64,000 nucleotides of DNA from JABSOG01 sp965277695 (GCA_965277695.1 CBDIDQ010000036.1:62001-126000), one strand, 5' to 3'. Numbered from the stretch's first letter, positions 25,221 to 34,277 are shown. Numbers and translations: made by a program. Notes: generated by a model from the letters alone, not told the origin.

Positions 25221-25296
25221 TGGTGGATGATACTGGGCTCGAACCAGTGACCCTCGCCTTGTAAGGGCGATGCTCTCCCAACTGAGCTAATCATCC
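25221..25296 (-). tRNA. tRNA-Val(TAC), copy 2
   Basis: Identical to copy 1 over 76 nt, including the encoded CCA. It is separated from copy 1 by 43 bp. Confidence 0.97.
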
Positions 25297-25327
25297 ATTG
25301 GGTTTTCGTTACAACTTAAACAAAGCT

Positions 25328-25463
25328 CAATGATACTGGGCTTGAACCAGTGACCCTCGCCTTGCTTAAGGTTTAGCGCGATGCTTTAGTATCGCCTTGC
25401 ACCCACCTTAGAACAAAATCATAATTCTTAAGGGCGATGCTCTCCCAACTGAGCTAATCATCC
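25328..25463 (-). pseudogene. tRNA-Val copy interrupted in the anticodon loop
   Basis: The 5' half is normal up to CGCCCTTA. Then about 65 nt of foreign sequence follow, then CAAGGCGAGG and the T arm. The insertion falls between the second and third anticodon bases. The acceptor 3' side is also changed (TCATTGAGC in place of TCATCCACCA), so the end cannot pair and no CCA is encoded. The insert holds a repeat-like stretch with a GCGAT..ATCGC hairpin. Confidence 0.9.
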
Positions 25464-25514
25464 ATTGGGTTTATTACATTTTTACTTTGCAACACTCTTT
25501 CTATTAGGAAAAAG

Positions 25515-25590
25515 TGGTGGATGATACTGGGCTCGAACCAGTGACCCTCGCCTTGTAAGGGCGATGCTCTCCCAACTGAGCTAATCATCC
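25515..25590 (-). tRNA. tRNA-Val(TAC), copy 4 (promoter-proximal)
   Basis: Identical in sequence to copies 1 and 2, 76 nt with encoded CCA. It is the first gene after the consensus promoter at 25661-25688. Confidence 0.97.
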
Positions 25591-25660
25591 GATAGGGTAT
25601 TACTATTTACGAACACTTTAAACTGAACATTGTCGGTCAGCTGCTGTGTTGTGGAGCCGT

Positions 25661-25688
25661 ATTATAGGGGGGTTTGGTTTTGTGTCAA
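25661..25688 (-). promoter_or_regulatory. sigma-70 promoter of the tRNA-Val array
   Basis: On the minus strand TTGACA (25688-25683) and TATAAT (25666-25661) are both perfect consensus boxes, 16 bp apart. A GC-rich segment (ACGGCTCC) follows the -10 box, as is usual for stringently controlled stable-RNA promoters. Confidence 0.9.
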
Positions 25689-25817
25689 TACTTAATCTGC
25701 ACTTAATTTACAATATGGTTTCGACTGCTGATTTTATCGCCAGTCCTTTGATTTACTGGTGAAAGCCGGGGTTGACGCTGCTACAATAGCGCCAATTTTT
25801 GTTATTAGGTTTTAACT

Positions 25818-27266
25818 ATGTCTGAAACTATGTCTGAGTCTGTGTCTAAATCTGTTGTTACCCGCTTTGCCCCAAGCCCTACGGGTTATTTACATGTTGG
25901 TGGTGCTCGTACGGCGCTGTATTCTTGGCTACATGCCCAGCGCACTGGCGGCGAGTTTGTATTGCGTATTGAAGATACCGATATTGAGCGTTCTAGCCAA
26001 GACGCGATTGATGCCATCATCGAAGGGATGGATTGGTTGAGTTTAAGTTGGGATCAGGGGCCTTATTATCAAACTGAACGCTTCGACCGTTATAAAGAAT
26101 TGGTTGATCAACTGTTGCAACAGGGCAAAGCTTATCGGTGTTTCTGTTCAAAAGAGCGTTTGGATGAGTTGCGCGATGGTCAAGAAGCCCGTGGCGAAAA
26201 GCGTCGTTATGACGGTTGTTGTCGTGATTTGGCGGCGGACCAGATTGATCAGAGTCAGCCTCATGTTATTCGTTTTAAAAATCCGCTAGATGGTACGGTG
26301 GTGTTTGATGATAATATTCGTGGCAAGATTGAAGTCGCAAATAGTGAGTTAGATGATTTGATCATCGCTCGTACAGATGGCACGCCGACTTATAATTTCT
26401 GTGTGGTTGTCGATGATTGGGATATGAACATTACCCATGTGGTTCGAGGCGAAGACCATATCAATAATACGCCACGTCAAATCAATATCTTACATGCACT
26501 TGATGCGCCAATCCCCGAATATGCCCATGTGTCGATGATTTTAGGTGACGATGGCAAGAAGTTGTCAAAGCGTCATGGTGCGGTGAGCGTGATGCAATAT
26601 CGCGATGATGGTTATTTGCCGGAAGCGGTATTGAATTATTTGGTGCGTTTGGGTTGGTCACATGGCGATCAAGAAGTCTTTACCCTAGAAGAAATGAAAA
26701 ACCTGTTTTCTCTTGAAGATGTCAGCAAATCAGCATCGGCGTTTAATACTGAAAAGCTCAATTGGCTCAATCAGCACTATATTAAATCGTTGGATCCAGA
26801 ATATGTCGGCAATTACTTGCAATGGCATGTGAGCGATCAGGAATTAAACACCAGCAACGGTCCTTCTTTGGTTGACTTGATTAAAGTCCAGGGCGACAGA
26901 GTGAAAACGCTCAAAGAGATGGTCGAAATCAGTCGTTATTTTTATGAAGATTTCACTGAGTTTGATGCAAAAGCAGCGAAAAAACACCTTCGTCCGGTGG
27001 CTAAAGGGCCGCTGTTGTTGGTGAAAGAAAAATTAGCTGGCTTGGATGAGTGGTACGGTGAAGCGATTCAGGCGGCTATTCAGGCAACCGCTGATGAACT
27101 AGAAGTGGGCATGGGTAAGGTCGGAATGCCTTTGCGTGTTGCCGCTACTGGCTCTGGTAATTCGCCGTCACTGGATGTGACTTTAGAGATGCTGGCTCAG
27201 GACAAGGTGATTTCTCGCATTGATCAGGCGTTGGCATTTATTGCAGAGCGTGAAGCAAATAGCTAA
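25818..27266 (+). CDS. gltX: glutamyl-tRNA synthetase
   Basis: At 482 aa it is full length for bacterial GltX. Class I motifs are present: PSPTGYLHVGG (HIGH-type, residues 19-29) and KLSKR (KMSKS-type, residues 248-252). The zinc-region cysteines are CFC near residue 115 and GCC about 26 residues on. It charges tRNA-Glu in the cytoplasm. Start ATG 25818; a second ATG four codons later (MSESVSKS) would also work. It is divergent from the tRNA-Val array. Confidence 0.98.
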   Translation: MSETMSESVSKSVVTRFAPSPTGYLHVGGARTALYSWLHAQRTGGEFVLRIEDTDIERSSQDAIDAIIEGMDWLSLSWDQGPYYQTERFDRYKELVDQLLQQGKAYRCFCSKERLDELRDGQEARGEKRRYDGCCRDLAADQIDQSQPHVIRFKNPLDGTVVFDDNIRGKIEVANSELDDLIIARTDGTPTYNFCVVVDDWDMNITHVVRGEDHINNTPRQINILHALDAPIPEYAHVSMILGDDGKKLSKRHGAVSVMQYRDDGYLPEAVLNYLVRLGWSHGDQEVFTLEEMKNLFSLEDVSKSASAFNTEKLNWLNQHYIKSLDPEYVGNYLQWHVSDQELNTSNGPSLVDLIKVQGDRVKTLKEMVEISRYFYEDFTEFDAKAAKKHLRPVAKGPLLLVKEKLAGLDEWYGEAIQAAIQATADELEVGMGKVGMPLRVAATGSGNSPSLDVTLEMLAQDKVISRIDQALAFIAEREANS

Positions 27267-27469
27267 CTTAAATGCTGAATAAAGTCATCGCGTAAGTTGG
27301 CGATTAAATCAATCACTGGCGGTTGTTCAAGGTTTAAATTGACCCAACCGTCAGTACCCATCATTGCCAGTTCGGTGACCTGTACTGATTTATTTTCGTT
27401 ATCCCACTGACCACTGGCTTTGAAAATACCTTGGTCGGTATGCAGTCGGGTGATGGTAAATGCTGTCAT
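27263..27469 (-). CDS. conserved-looking small protein, 68 aa
   Basis: No family recognised. It is soluble, slightly acidic, with alternating short strands (FTITRLHTDQGIFKASGQWD) and a C-terminal helix. It overlaps the gltX stop by 4 bp, convergent. ATG 27469 has GGAAG upstream on the minus strand, and codon use is ordinary. Confidence 0.55.
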   Translation of the reverse strand: MTAFTITRLHTDQGIFKASGQWDNENKSVQVTELAMMGTDGWVNLNLEQPPVIDLIANLRDDFIQHLS

Positions 27470-27639
27470 TGGGCGCTTCCTTTTTTGATTCAGCCGTTTT
27501 TACTTACTTAATTACCTGTTGGGCAGGATAGCAATTATACGCCCAGACAGGTAGAATACCCCGCTTTTGAATTGTCATCCACTGGCAATGATCCCGCTGA
27601 TTTTTTTACAGTTTTCACAATTTTATAGAGAGTTTTGTT

Positions 27640-29229
27640 TTGATCACTACAGCTAACATCACGATGCAATTTGGCGCAAAGCCGTTGTTTGAGAATATTT
27701 CGGTTAAATTTGGTAACGGTAATCGTTATGGTCTGATTGGTGCCAATGGCTGTGGCAAAACCACTTTCATGAAAATATTAAGTAACGAATTGGTGCCCAG
27801 TGCCGGTAGCGTGTCAATTGATGCGTTTGAGCGGGTGGGTAAATTGCATCAGGATCAGTTTGCGTTTGAGCAATATAATGTGATTGATACGGTGATCATG
27901 GGTCATCAAGAAATGTGGGCTGTTAAAGCAGAGCGTGATCGCATTTACTCATTGCCTGAAATGAGTGAAGACGATGGTATGAAGGTGGCTGATCTGGAAA
28001 CCGAGTTTGCCGAAATGGATGGTTACTCTGCCGAAGCTCGTGCTGGTGAATTGTTAATTGGCGTTGGTATTCCCGTGGAGCAGCATTATGGATTGATGTC
28101 TGAGGTTGCGCCGGGTTGGAAACTTCGGGTGTTATTGGCGCAAGCGTTGTTTTCAGATCCAGATATTTTACTGCTCGATGAACCGACCAATAACTTGGAT
28201 ATTGATACTATTCGTTGGCTAGAAACGGTATTGAAAGATCGCAAATCGACTATGGTTATCATCTCCCATGACCGTCATTTTCTTAACTCAGTGTGTACGC
28301 ATATGGCCGATTTAGATTACGGCGAATTGCGTCTGTTCCCGGGTAATTATGATGAATATATGATAGCGGCGACTCAGGCTCGCGAGCGTCTGCAATCTGA
28401 CAATGCTAAAAAGAAAGCGCAAATTGCTGAATTACAGTCATTTGTTAGCCGTTTCTCGGCTAATGCGTCCAAAGCCAAACAGGCGACTTCACGGGCCAAG
28501 CAAATCGAAAAAATCAAAGTAGAAGATGTTAAACCCTCCAGCCGGGTTAATCCCTTTATTCGTTTTAATCAAGAAAAGAAACTTTATCGTAATGCGGTTG
28601 AAGTTAAAGGCATGACTAAAGGGTTTGATGAAGGGCCGGTTCTTAAGAACTTTTCTATGTTGGCCGAAGTTGGCGAGCGGATCGCCATCATTGGCCAAAA
28701 CGGGGTGGGTAAAACTACTTTATTACGGACTTTGTTAGGTGATTTGTCGCAGGAAGAGGGCAGCATTAAGTGGTCTGAAAACACCATGTTTGGTTATTAT
28801 GCGCAAGATCACTCATCTGACTTTGAAAATGATATGACCTTGTTCGATTGGATGAGCCAATGGAAGCAAGAAAAAGACGACGAGCAAAGTGTTCGTAGTA
28901 TATTAGGTCGTTTGTTGTTTTCACAAAATGACATCAACAAATCGGTTAAAATTATCTCCGGTGGAGAGCAAGGCCGCATGTTATTTGGCAAGCTGATGAT
29001 GACCAATCCTAATGTATTGATGATGGACGAACCGACCAATCACTTGGATATGGAATCAATTGAGTCATTAAACCTTGCACTTGATAACTATCCGGGCACG
29101 CTGTTTTTTGTTAGTCATGACCGGGAGTTTGTTTCTTCATTAGCCACTCGTATTTTAGAAGTCACCCCAGATGGCGTGATTGATTTTAAAGGCAGCTATG
29201 AAGCGTATTTGAAGACCAAGGCCGCATAA
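27640..29229 (+). CDS. ybiT: ABC-F ATPase, YbiT-type
   Basis: At 529 aa it has two ABC domains and no membrane segment. The Walker A motifs are GANGCGKTT and GQNGVGKTT, the Walker B motifs DILLLDEPTNNLD and NVLMMDEPTNHLD, and the second-domain signature ISGGEQGRM. The linker between them is helical and basic (residues 240-285). ABC-F proteins bind the ribosomal E site and modulate translation; the domain order and the short linker fit YbiT best. The start is an unusual TTG at 27640, supported by GAGAG 8 bases upstream and by the family's N-terminus MITTANITMQFG. Confidence 0.93.
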   Translation: MITTANITMQFGAKPLFENISVKFGNGNRYGLIGANGCGKTTFMKILSNELVPSAGSVSIDAFERVGKLHQDQFAFEQYNVIDTVIMGHQEMWAVKAERDRIYSLPEMSEDDGMKVADLETEFAEMDGYSAEARAGELLIGVGIPVEQHYGLMSEVAPGWKLRVLLAQALFSDPDILLLDEPTNNLDIDTIRWLETVLKDRKSTMVIISHDRHFLNSVCTHMADLDYGELRLFPGNYDEYMIAATQARERLQSDNAKKKAQIAELQSFVSRFSANASKAKQATSRAKQIEKIKVEDVKPSSRVNPFIRFNQEKKLYRNAVEVKGMTKGFDEGPVLKNFSMLAEVGERIAIIGQNGVGKTTLLRTLLGDLSQEEGSIKWSENTMFGYYAQDHSSDFENDMTLFDWMSQWKQEKDDEQSVRSILGRLLFSQNDINKSVKIISGGEQGRMLFGKLMMTNPNVLMMDEPTNHLDMESIESLNLALDNYPGTLFFVSHDREFVSSLATRILEVTPDGVIDFKGSYEAYLKTKAA

Positions 29230-29238
29230 TTGTGTTAG

Positions 29239-29694
29239 TTACCTTGTGTGATCGGAGCCTGAAAACTCATTCAGTCCGGTCAAGCAACCCTGCCAGCCGA
29301 TTCGGTGTTTGTCTTGTGTCTCTTTGTTTGCAATTCGTTGATGCACCACAATCACTTCGGTGCCATTGTCTTGCGGTTTAAATTGTACTGATACTCTTTC
29401 TGGTGCGGCTGGGTTGGCGTCAACAAACCAGCTGTAGACCAGTTTGTTGGGTCGTTCGATTTGTTCAAACTCGCCACTGATCCAAATAATATTGCCATTG
29501 GGTAACTGATTGGCAATACGATATTGTCCACCTATCTGTAAATCCACTTCTGCCGTCGGACATTCTACCTGTTCGGGTCCCCACCACTGTGTCAATAATT
29601 CTGGTTTGGTCCAGGCATCAAATAATCGTTCAGCGGTGGCAGCAATTGTGCGGCGGATGATCAGGCTTAAATCACTGGTTTGTTCATTGGTCAT
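29239..29694 (-). CDS. AHSA1/SRPBCC-domain protein
   Basis: It has 151 aa from ATG 29694 (MTNEQTSDLSLIIRRTI). The START-like hotspots are present: AERLFDAWTKPELLTQWWGP, the central GGQYRIANQLPNG, and the GWQGCLTGLNEF tail. These are ligand-binding, Aha1-related domains often paired with an ArsR regulator; the ligand is unknown. The start overlaps the ArsR gene by 11 bp, so the two are one operon. Confidence 0.85.
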   Translation of the reverse strand: MTNEQTSDLSLIIRRTIAATAERLFDAWTKPELLTQWWGPEQVECPTAEVDLQIGGQYRIANQLPNGNIIWISGEFEQIERPNKLVYSWFVDANPAAPERVSVQFKPQDNGTEVIVVHQRIANKETQDKHRIGWQGCLTGLNEFSGSDHTR

Positions 29695-30082
29695 TGTTAT
29701 TTTCTTCTTTATTTTCCTTCTCAATAAAGTGCGCGAGCTTATCGAGTTGGTTGTGCCAGAATTGACGGTAATGGTTTAGCCAGTGTTCAACCTCTGTCAA
29801 AGTGCCTGCTTGTAATTGGCAATAATGCACCCGGCCAACTTTGGTGGTGGTCACCAGGTTTGCCCGCTCTAGCACTTTAAGGTGTTTTGAGGCGGCGGGT
29901 AATGACATTGCATAAGGGTTAGCTAGCTCGCTGATTGAGGCTGGACCTTGTTTGAGTTGTTCAAGCTGGGCGCGTCGGGTGCTGTCAGACAGCGCCTTGA
30001 AAATTAAATCAAGTTGCTGTTCGTTTGGTGCCTGTTCTGGCGTTAATGGCTGTGCAGTATTCATTTTATAATTGTTAACCAT
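29684..30082 (-). CDS. ArsR-family transcriptional regulator
   Basis: At 132 aa it has a winged helix: LIFKALSDSTRRAQLEQL, recognition helix SLPAASKHLKVLERANLV, wing TTKVGRVHYCQL. There is no metal-binding cysteine pair of the ArsR/SmtB type, so it belongs to the group linked to AHSA1 partners. It probably binds the large palindrome at 30118-30160 and controls its own operon and the divergent SRPBCC gene. Confidence 0.9.
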   Translation of the reverse strand: MVNNYKMNTAQPLTPEQAPNEQQLDLIFKALSDSTRRAQLEQLKQGPASISELANPYAMSLPAASKHLKVLERANLVTTTKVGRVHYCQLQAGTLTEVEHWLNHYRQFWHNQLDKLAHFIEKENKEENNNDQ

Positions 30083-30117
30083 TTAGTTTAGTATTGCAAT
30101 TGCTCAAGTGATCTTTT

Positions 30118-30160
30118 AAGCTAATTAAAGCTTAACCAAAAGGTTTAGTTTAATTAGCTT
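30118..30160. promoter_or_regulatory. palindromic operator between ArsR and SRPBCC genes
   Basis: AAGCTAATTAAA (30118-30129) and TTTAATTAGCTT (30149-30160) are perfect inverted repeats, with an inner TAACC..GGTTTA pair. It lies 36 bp from the ArsR start and 23 bp from the divergent start. Confidence 0.7.
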
Positions 30161-30182
30161 TAAGAAAAAGAGGAATACCAAC

Positions 30183-30569
30183 ATGACCATTCATCAGGAG
30201 ATCGTATTCACCTGCGACGCCAAACGATTATTTGAAATACTGACTCAGGCAGCACATTTTAGCAAAATGTCTGGGGCGGCAGCCGAGATTGTGGCGCAGC
30301 CGGGTGGTCAGTTTAGTTTGTTTGATGGCATGATCAGCGGTCAGGCCGTTGAAATTGAGCCGTCAACGCGATTGGTTCAGGCGTGGCGAGTGCAAAACTG
30401 GCCAGCCGGGGTGTATTCGATTATTAAGTTTGAATTGGCAGCACTGGATAATGGCCACACCAAACTGACGTTTGATCAGGCTGGTTACCCTGCGGAACAT
30501 GAAGAACATCTTGAGCAGGGTTGGGGGAATAAATATTGGAAACCGATGCAGAATTATTTAGATCTGTGA
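30183..30569 (+). CDS. AHSA1/SRPBCC-domain protein, 128 aa
   Basis: A second START-like protein: EIVFTCDAKRLFEILTQAAHF at the N-terminus, then GGQFSLFDGMISG, LVQAWRVQNWPAG and a C-terminal EHLEQGWGNKYW helix. It resembles activators of Hsp90 ATPase-1-like domains. It is divergent from arsR and shares the operator. AAGAGG lies upstream of ATG 30183. Confidence 0.85.
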   Translation: MTIHQEIVFTCDAKRLFEILTQAAHFSKMSGAAAEIVAQPGGQFSLFDGMISGQAVEIEPSTRLVQAWRVQNWPAGVYSIIKFELAALDNGHTKLTFDQAGYPAEHEEHLEQGWGNKYWKPMQNYLDL

Positions 30570-30616
30570 GCTATGCTTGGTTAGGTACACTTTAAAACCT
30601 AATATAAGGAGATTTC

Positions 30617-30925
30617 ATGATGATTTTCATGAGTATTGCTGTCACCGTTGTACTTGTTATGATGTTACGCTCTGCTTTTATAGAATATCAATACTATCAG
30701 TCAGTGAAAGCTTGTGAGCCGTCGATTTGGCAGGACATGGGTTCACCGAGTTTGCTGACTTCAATGTGGGTATTTATCGGCTTTGAACGTTCCGCTTTAT
30801 TTTCAAAGGTAACCAGCGAAATAGTGCGGGCACTGGCGGTTGAAAACAGGCGGGCAGGTATTCAGTTTATTAAGGTGTTGGTCGTGGTGCTGGTGGCCAG
30901 TATTGTTTTCTTTAAGTTGTCATAA
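30617..30925 (+). CDS. small inner-membrane protein, UspB-like layout
   Basis: A 102-aa protein with a hydrophobic helix at residues 1-20 (MMIFMSIAVTVVLVMMLRSAF) and another at about 82-100 (VLVVVLVASIVFFKLS), joined by a soluble loop. This layout recalls UspB, but identity is not clear from sequence alone. AAGGAG lies 8 bases upstream of ATG 30617. Confidence 0.55.
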   Translation: MMIFMSIAVTVVLVMMLRSAFIEYQYYQSVKACEPSIWQDMGSPSLLTSMWVFIGFERSALFSKVTSEIVRALAVENRRAGIQFIKVLVVVLVASIVFFKLS

Positions 30926-30949
30926 CTATTCAGTCTGCTTCTACACATA

Positions 30950-31861
30950 TCACAACTGCAAAAATCTTTCTCTGCTGAGCGTTAAAAACGCCAGCAGATT
31001 CTCATCTTTATTATCCTCACTGCGAAACGCACCATATAAATGCCGGGTTAATCCGGTTTGACTTAAGGGTTTGGTGACCACTAAACCTTGCTGTTCATAA
31101 TGACTGACCGCCCATTGTGGTAAGGCTGTGACGCCTAAATCTGCGGCAACCATTTGCAATAATACATTGGCTTCGGCAACTTTTTTGCTGTGCTTTGGCT
31201 GAACATCGGCGGGTTGCAAAAATAATCGAAAGACATCCAGTTTTTGTGAATCAACCGGGTAGGTGATCAGGGTTTGATCGGCTAAATCTTCAGGTCTGAT
31301 GTAGGTTTTGTTGGCCAATGGATGTTGGGGTGACATCACCATCACCATGTCAAATTGGCCAATTTGTTGGTAATCAATATGTTTGTTGTCGCTGATATCT
31401 GAGGTAAAAACCAAGTCGGCCTGTTTGGTCAGCAGTGCTTGCTCCGATGAAAAAATATTTTCACTGAGAAATTCAATCAGAAAATCATCATTGGCGTCAT
31501 CGCCAGTATTGGTTTTTGCTTGTTGCTTAAATGAGTTGATCACTGGTAATAACCATTGAAAGCAAGCATGACACTCTACTGCCAAACGCAGTTGTGCTAA
31601 ACCACTGGCGGTTAGTGATTGTCGGGTTTGGGCGACTAGCGGCAATACCTGCTGTGCTAACGAAACCAACAAATGACCTTTACTACTAAAGTTGATTGGC
31701 ACGGTTTTTCGTTCAAAAGTGGTACATCCCAAGCGGCTCTCCAACTCTCTGATTTGATGAGACAGGGCCGAGTCGGTCATGAATAATTCTTGTGCTGTCT
31801 TGGCCAAACTATGGGTGCGAGACAACGAATCATAGGTTTTTAAGTGCTTGAGTTCAAACAT
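30950..31861 (-). CDS. metR: MetR, LysR-type regulator of methionine synthesis
   Basis: At 303 aa it has an N-terminal helix-turn-helix (HSLAKTAQELFMTDSALSHQ, residues 17-36) and a substrate-binding domain. Placement directly divergent from metE and the MetR-like palindrome between them support the assignment. MetR activates metE with homocysteine as coeffector. It is slightly diverged in the effector domain, as usual between genera. Confidence 0.9.
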   Translation of the reverse strand: MFELKHLKTYDSLSRTHSLAKTAQELFMTDSALSHQIRELESRLGCTTFERKTVPINFSSKGHLLVSLAQQVLPLVAQTRQSLTASGLAQLRLAVECHACFQWLLPVINSFKQQAKTNTGDDANDDFLIEFLSENIFSSEQALLTKQADLVFTSDISDNKHIDYQQIGQFDMVMVMSPQHPLANKTYIRPEDLADQTLITYPVDSQKLDVFRLFLQPADVQPKHSKKVAEANVLLQMVAADLGVTALPQWAVSHYEQQGLVVTKPLSQTGLTRHLYGAFRSEDNKDENLLAFLTLSRERFLQL

Positions 31862-31885
31862 AGTGAAAATTTCTCATCTGGCTGA

Positions 31886-31898
31886 CGAATTTAATTCG
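31886..31898. promoter_or_regulatory. MetR-type site
   Basis: CGAATTTAATTCG is a perfect palindrome with the GAA-N5-TTC core of the MetR consensus (TGAA-N5-TTCA). It lies between metR and metE. Confidence 0.6.
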
Positions 31899-31944
31899 CT
31901 TGTGCGTATGGCGATCTGCGGTGATTATAACCACCTGAATGTCC

Positions 31945-31952
31945 AGACGTCT
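31945..31952. promoter_or_regulatory. MetJ box upstream of metE
   Basis: AGACGTCT is the perfect MetJ consensus box, 28 bp before the metE start. Flanking octamers (GAATGTCC, ATATGTAA) are weaker, as expected for a tandem MetJ array. Repression by MetJ with S-adenosylmethionine is inferred. Confidence 0.7.
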
Positions 31953-31979
31953 ATATGTAAATTAAAATAAAAGGCAGTA

Positions 31980-34253
31980 ATGATGAAAATACACACTTTA
32001 GGGTACCCTCGGATTGGTAAAAAACGTGAACTCAAGTTCGCATTAGAAAAATACTGGCGCGGTAAAATCGACCAAACGGCATTAACCGATGTTGCTGCAC
32101 GACTACGCAGTGAAAATTGGCAAACCCAGCAGCAGGCAGGGGTTGATTTGTTGCCAGCAGGTGATTTTGCATTATATGACCATGTGCTTAACACCAGTTT
32201 GTTGCTCGGTGTGGTGCCACAACGTTTTGTTGACAGTGAGTCAACTACGTTGGATTTAGAGTTTCGCATGGCTCGGGGGCGTGCACCGTCAGGCAAAAAC
32301 GCCGCAGCCAGTGATATGACTAAATGGTTTAACACCAATTATCATTATATCGTGCCTGAGTTAGCGCAAAATCAGACCTTTGCATTAGGCAATGAAGCGT
32401 TTTTTGAGCAGATTGAACAGGCGCAGGCGTTAGGTCATAAAGTTAAACCTGTACTGCTCGGACCCTTGACTTATCTGTGGTTGGCAAGCATTGAAACAGA
32501 TAGCGACGCTGATAAATTGGCATTGTTACCAGATTTGGTGGCGGTTTATCAACAGATTCTATTGCGGCTGGAATCGCTTGGCATTAATTGGTTGCAAATC
32601 GATGAGCCGATTTTGGCGCTAGAAGTTGGCAGTGGCTGGCAACAAGCATTTGTTGATACTTATCAAAAGCTTAATGGCACTTTGGTGAATGTGTTATTGA
32701 CCACTTATTTTGGCGATATTAGCCATAATCTAGATGTGATCAGGCAGTTGAACGTGCAGGGTTTACATGTCGATATCGTTGCAGAATCAGTGGACATTGT
32801 GAAAATCAATCAAAGCATTGACCCTGATTGGGTGTTGTCGGTGGGCTGTGTTAATGGCCGTAATGTGTGGCGCAGTGATTTGCAAAAAACTTACCAGACT
32901 TTGGCACCGATTTATAAACAACGCGCTGAAAAGTTGTGGTTGGCTCCGTCATGCTCACTGCTGCATAGTCCAGTTGATTTGGAAGGCGAGAGCAAGATTG
33001 ACTCGCATGTATTGCCTTGGTTGGCTTTTGCTAAGCAAAAATGTGAAGAGCTTAAACGCTTGAAAACCGCATTACTGACTGACGATATTAAAGAAATTAC
33101 TGAGTATTCGCTGGTCGTTAAACAACGACTGACTTCTGAGATTGTGCAAAACCCGGCAGTACTTGAGCGAGCGGCGGCAATTAATGGCACTGATGATCAA
33201 CGTAGTGAAGTTTTTGCTGAGCGTAAAGTGCTGCAACAACAGCAACTTAACTTGCCGCTATTGCCAACGACGACGATTGGTTCGTTTCCGCAAACCACTG
33301 AAATTCGTCGCTTACGTAATCAATGGCGCAAAAATACCATTGATAACGATGCTTATGAAACTGGCATTAAAAGGCTTATTCGGGATACGATTGCGGTTCA
33401 GGTTGATCTCGGGTTGGACGTGTTGGTTCATGGTGAACCAGAGCGTAACGATATGGTGGAATATTTTGGTGAGTTGCTCGAAGGTGTGGCGATATCGGCC
33501 AACGGTTGGGTGCAAAGTTATGGTTCCCGTTGCGTTAAACCGCCGATCATTTATGGTGATGTATCGCGCCCGAGTGATATGACGGTACGTTGGAGCGAAT
33601 ATGCCCAATCATTGACGGGTAAGCCTGTGAAAGGAATGTTAACCGGTCCGGTGACGATTTTATGCTGGTCATTTGTCCGTGATGATGCGACTCGCGAGCA
33701 AGTGGCTCTGCAATTGGCGTTGGCTTTACAAGATGAGGTATCTGCATTAACTAAAGCGGGTATTGATATCATTCAAATTGATGAGCCGGCTATTCGTGAA
33801 GGGTTGCCAATCAAACGGTCAAATTGGCAAGCTTATTTGGATTGGGCCGGTTATGCCTTTAGATTATCAGCTGCCAGTGCACCAGCCACTACGCAAATTC
33901 ATACTCATATGTGTTATTCAGAATTTAATGACATTTTGCCTGCGATCAGTGCGCTAGATGCTGATGTATTGACCGTAGAAACGTCTCGGTCAAATATGGC
34001 GTTGCTCGATGCCTTTGAAGAATTTAATTATCCTAATGATATTGGGCCTGGTGTGTATGATATCCATTCACCGAATATCCCTACTGTTGATTGGATTAAG
34101 GGCTTGTTAAATAAGGCAAAAAGTACAGTGCCAGTCGAGCGATTATGGGTTAATCCGGATTGTGGTTTGAAAACTCGTCAATGGGATGAGACCAAGTTAG
34201 CGTTGGCCAATATGGTCACAGCGACCAAGGAGTTAAGGGAAGAGTTGGCGTAA
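31980..34253 (+). CDS. metE: cobalamin-independent methionine synthase
   Basis: At 757 aa it is full length for MetE, two TIM barrels. The N-terminus is HTLGYPRIGKKRELKFALE. The C-terminal zinc ligands are seen in HTHMCYSEF (His and Cys) and NPDCGLKTR (Cys), with the Glu in VHGEPERNDMVEYF. It transfers the methyl group of methyltetrahydropteroyl-triglutamate to homocysteine. Two ATGs in a row (31980, 31983) follow AAGG. Regulated by MetR and probably MetJ. Confidence 0.98.
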   Translation: MMKIHTLGYPRIGKKRELKFALEKYWRGKIDQTALTDVAARLRSENWQTQQQAGVDLLPAGDFALYDHVLNTSLLLGVVPQRFVDSESTTLDLEFRMARGRAPSGKNAAASDMTKWFNTNYHYIVPELAQNQTFALGNEAFFEQIEQAQALGHKVKPVLLGPLTYLWLASIETDSDADKLALLPDLVAVYQQILLRLESLGINWLQIDEPILALEVGSGWQQAFVDTYQKLNGTLVNVLLTTYFGDISHNLDVIRQLNVQGLHVDIVAESVDIVKINQSIDPDWVLSVGCVNGRNVWRSDLQKTYQTLAPIYKQRAEKLWLAPSCSLLHSPVDLEGESKIDSHVLPWLAFAKQKCEELKRLKTALLTDDIKEITEYSLVVKQRLTSEIVQNPAVLERAAAINGTDDQRSEVFAERKVLQQQQLNLPLLPTTTIGSFPQTTEIRRLRNQWRKNTIDNDAYETGIKRLIRDTIAVQVDLGLDVLVHGEPERNDMVEYFGELLEGVAISANGWVQSYGSRCVKPPIIYGDVSRPSDMTVRWSEYAQSLTGKPVKGMLTGPVTILCWSFVRDDATREQVALQLALALQDEVSALTKAGIDIIQIDEPAIREGLPIKRSNWQAYLDWAGYAFRLSAASAPATTQIHTHMCYSEFNDILPAISALDADVLTVETSRSNMALLDAFEEFNYPNDIGPGVYDIHSPNIPTVDWIKGLLNKAKSTVPVERLWVNPDCGLKTRQWDETKLALANMVTATKELREELA

Positions 34254-34261
34254 TCGGATGC

Positions 34262-34277
34262 GGGCGTTTTGACGCCC
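34262..34277 (+). terminator. possible terminator after metE
   Basis: GGGCGT-TTTG-ACGCCC forms a 6-bp hairpin 9 bp after the metE stop, but the T-run is weak (ATTTGT). Confidence 0.4.

Noticed and set aside
25328..25463. Group I intron in tRNA-Val
   Set aside because: The insert is only about 65 nt, lacks intron core elements, and the acceptor arm is also defective.
25102..25590. CRISPR-like array of four regularly spaced repeats
   Set aside because: The repeats are complete tRNA-Val genes with cloverleaf stems and encoded CCA; spacers are irregular and there are no cas genes.
30617..30925. Firm assignment as UspB
   Set aside because: Only size and two-helix layout agree; I could not see enough residue identity to name it.
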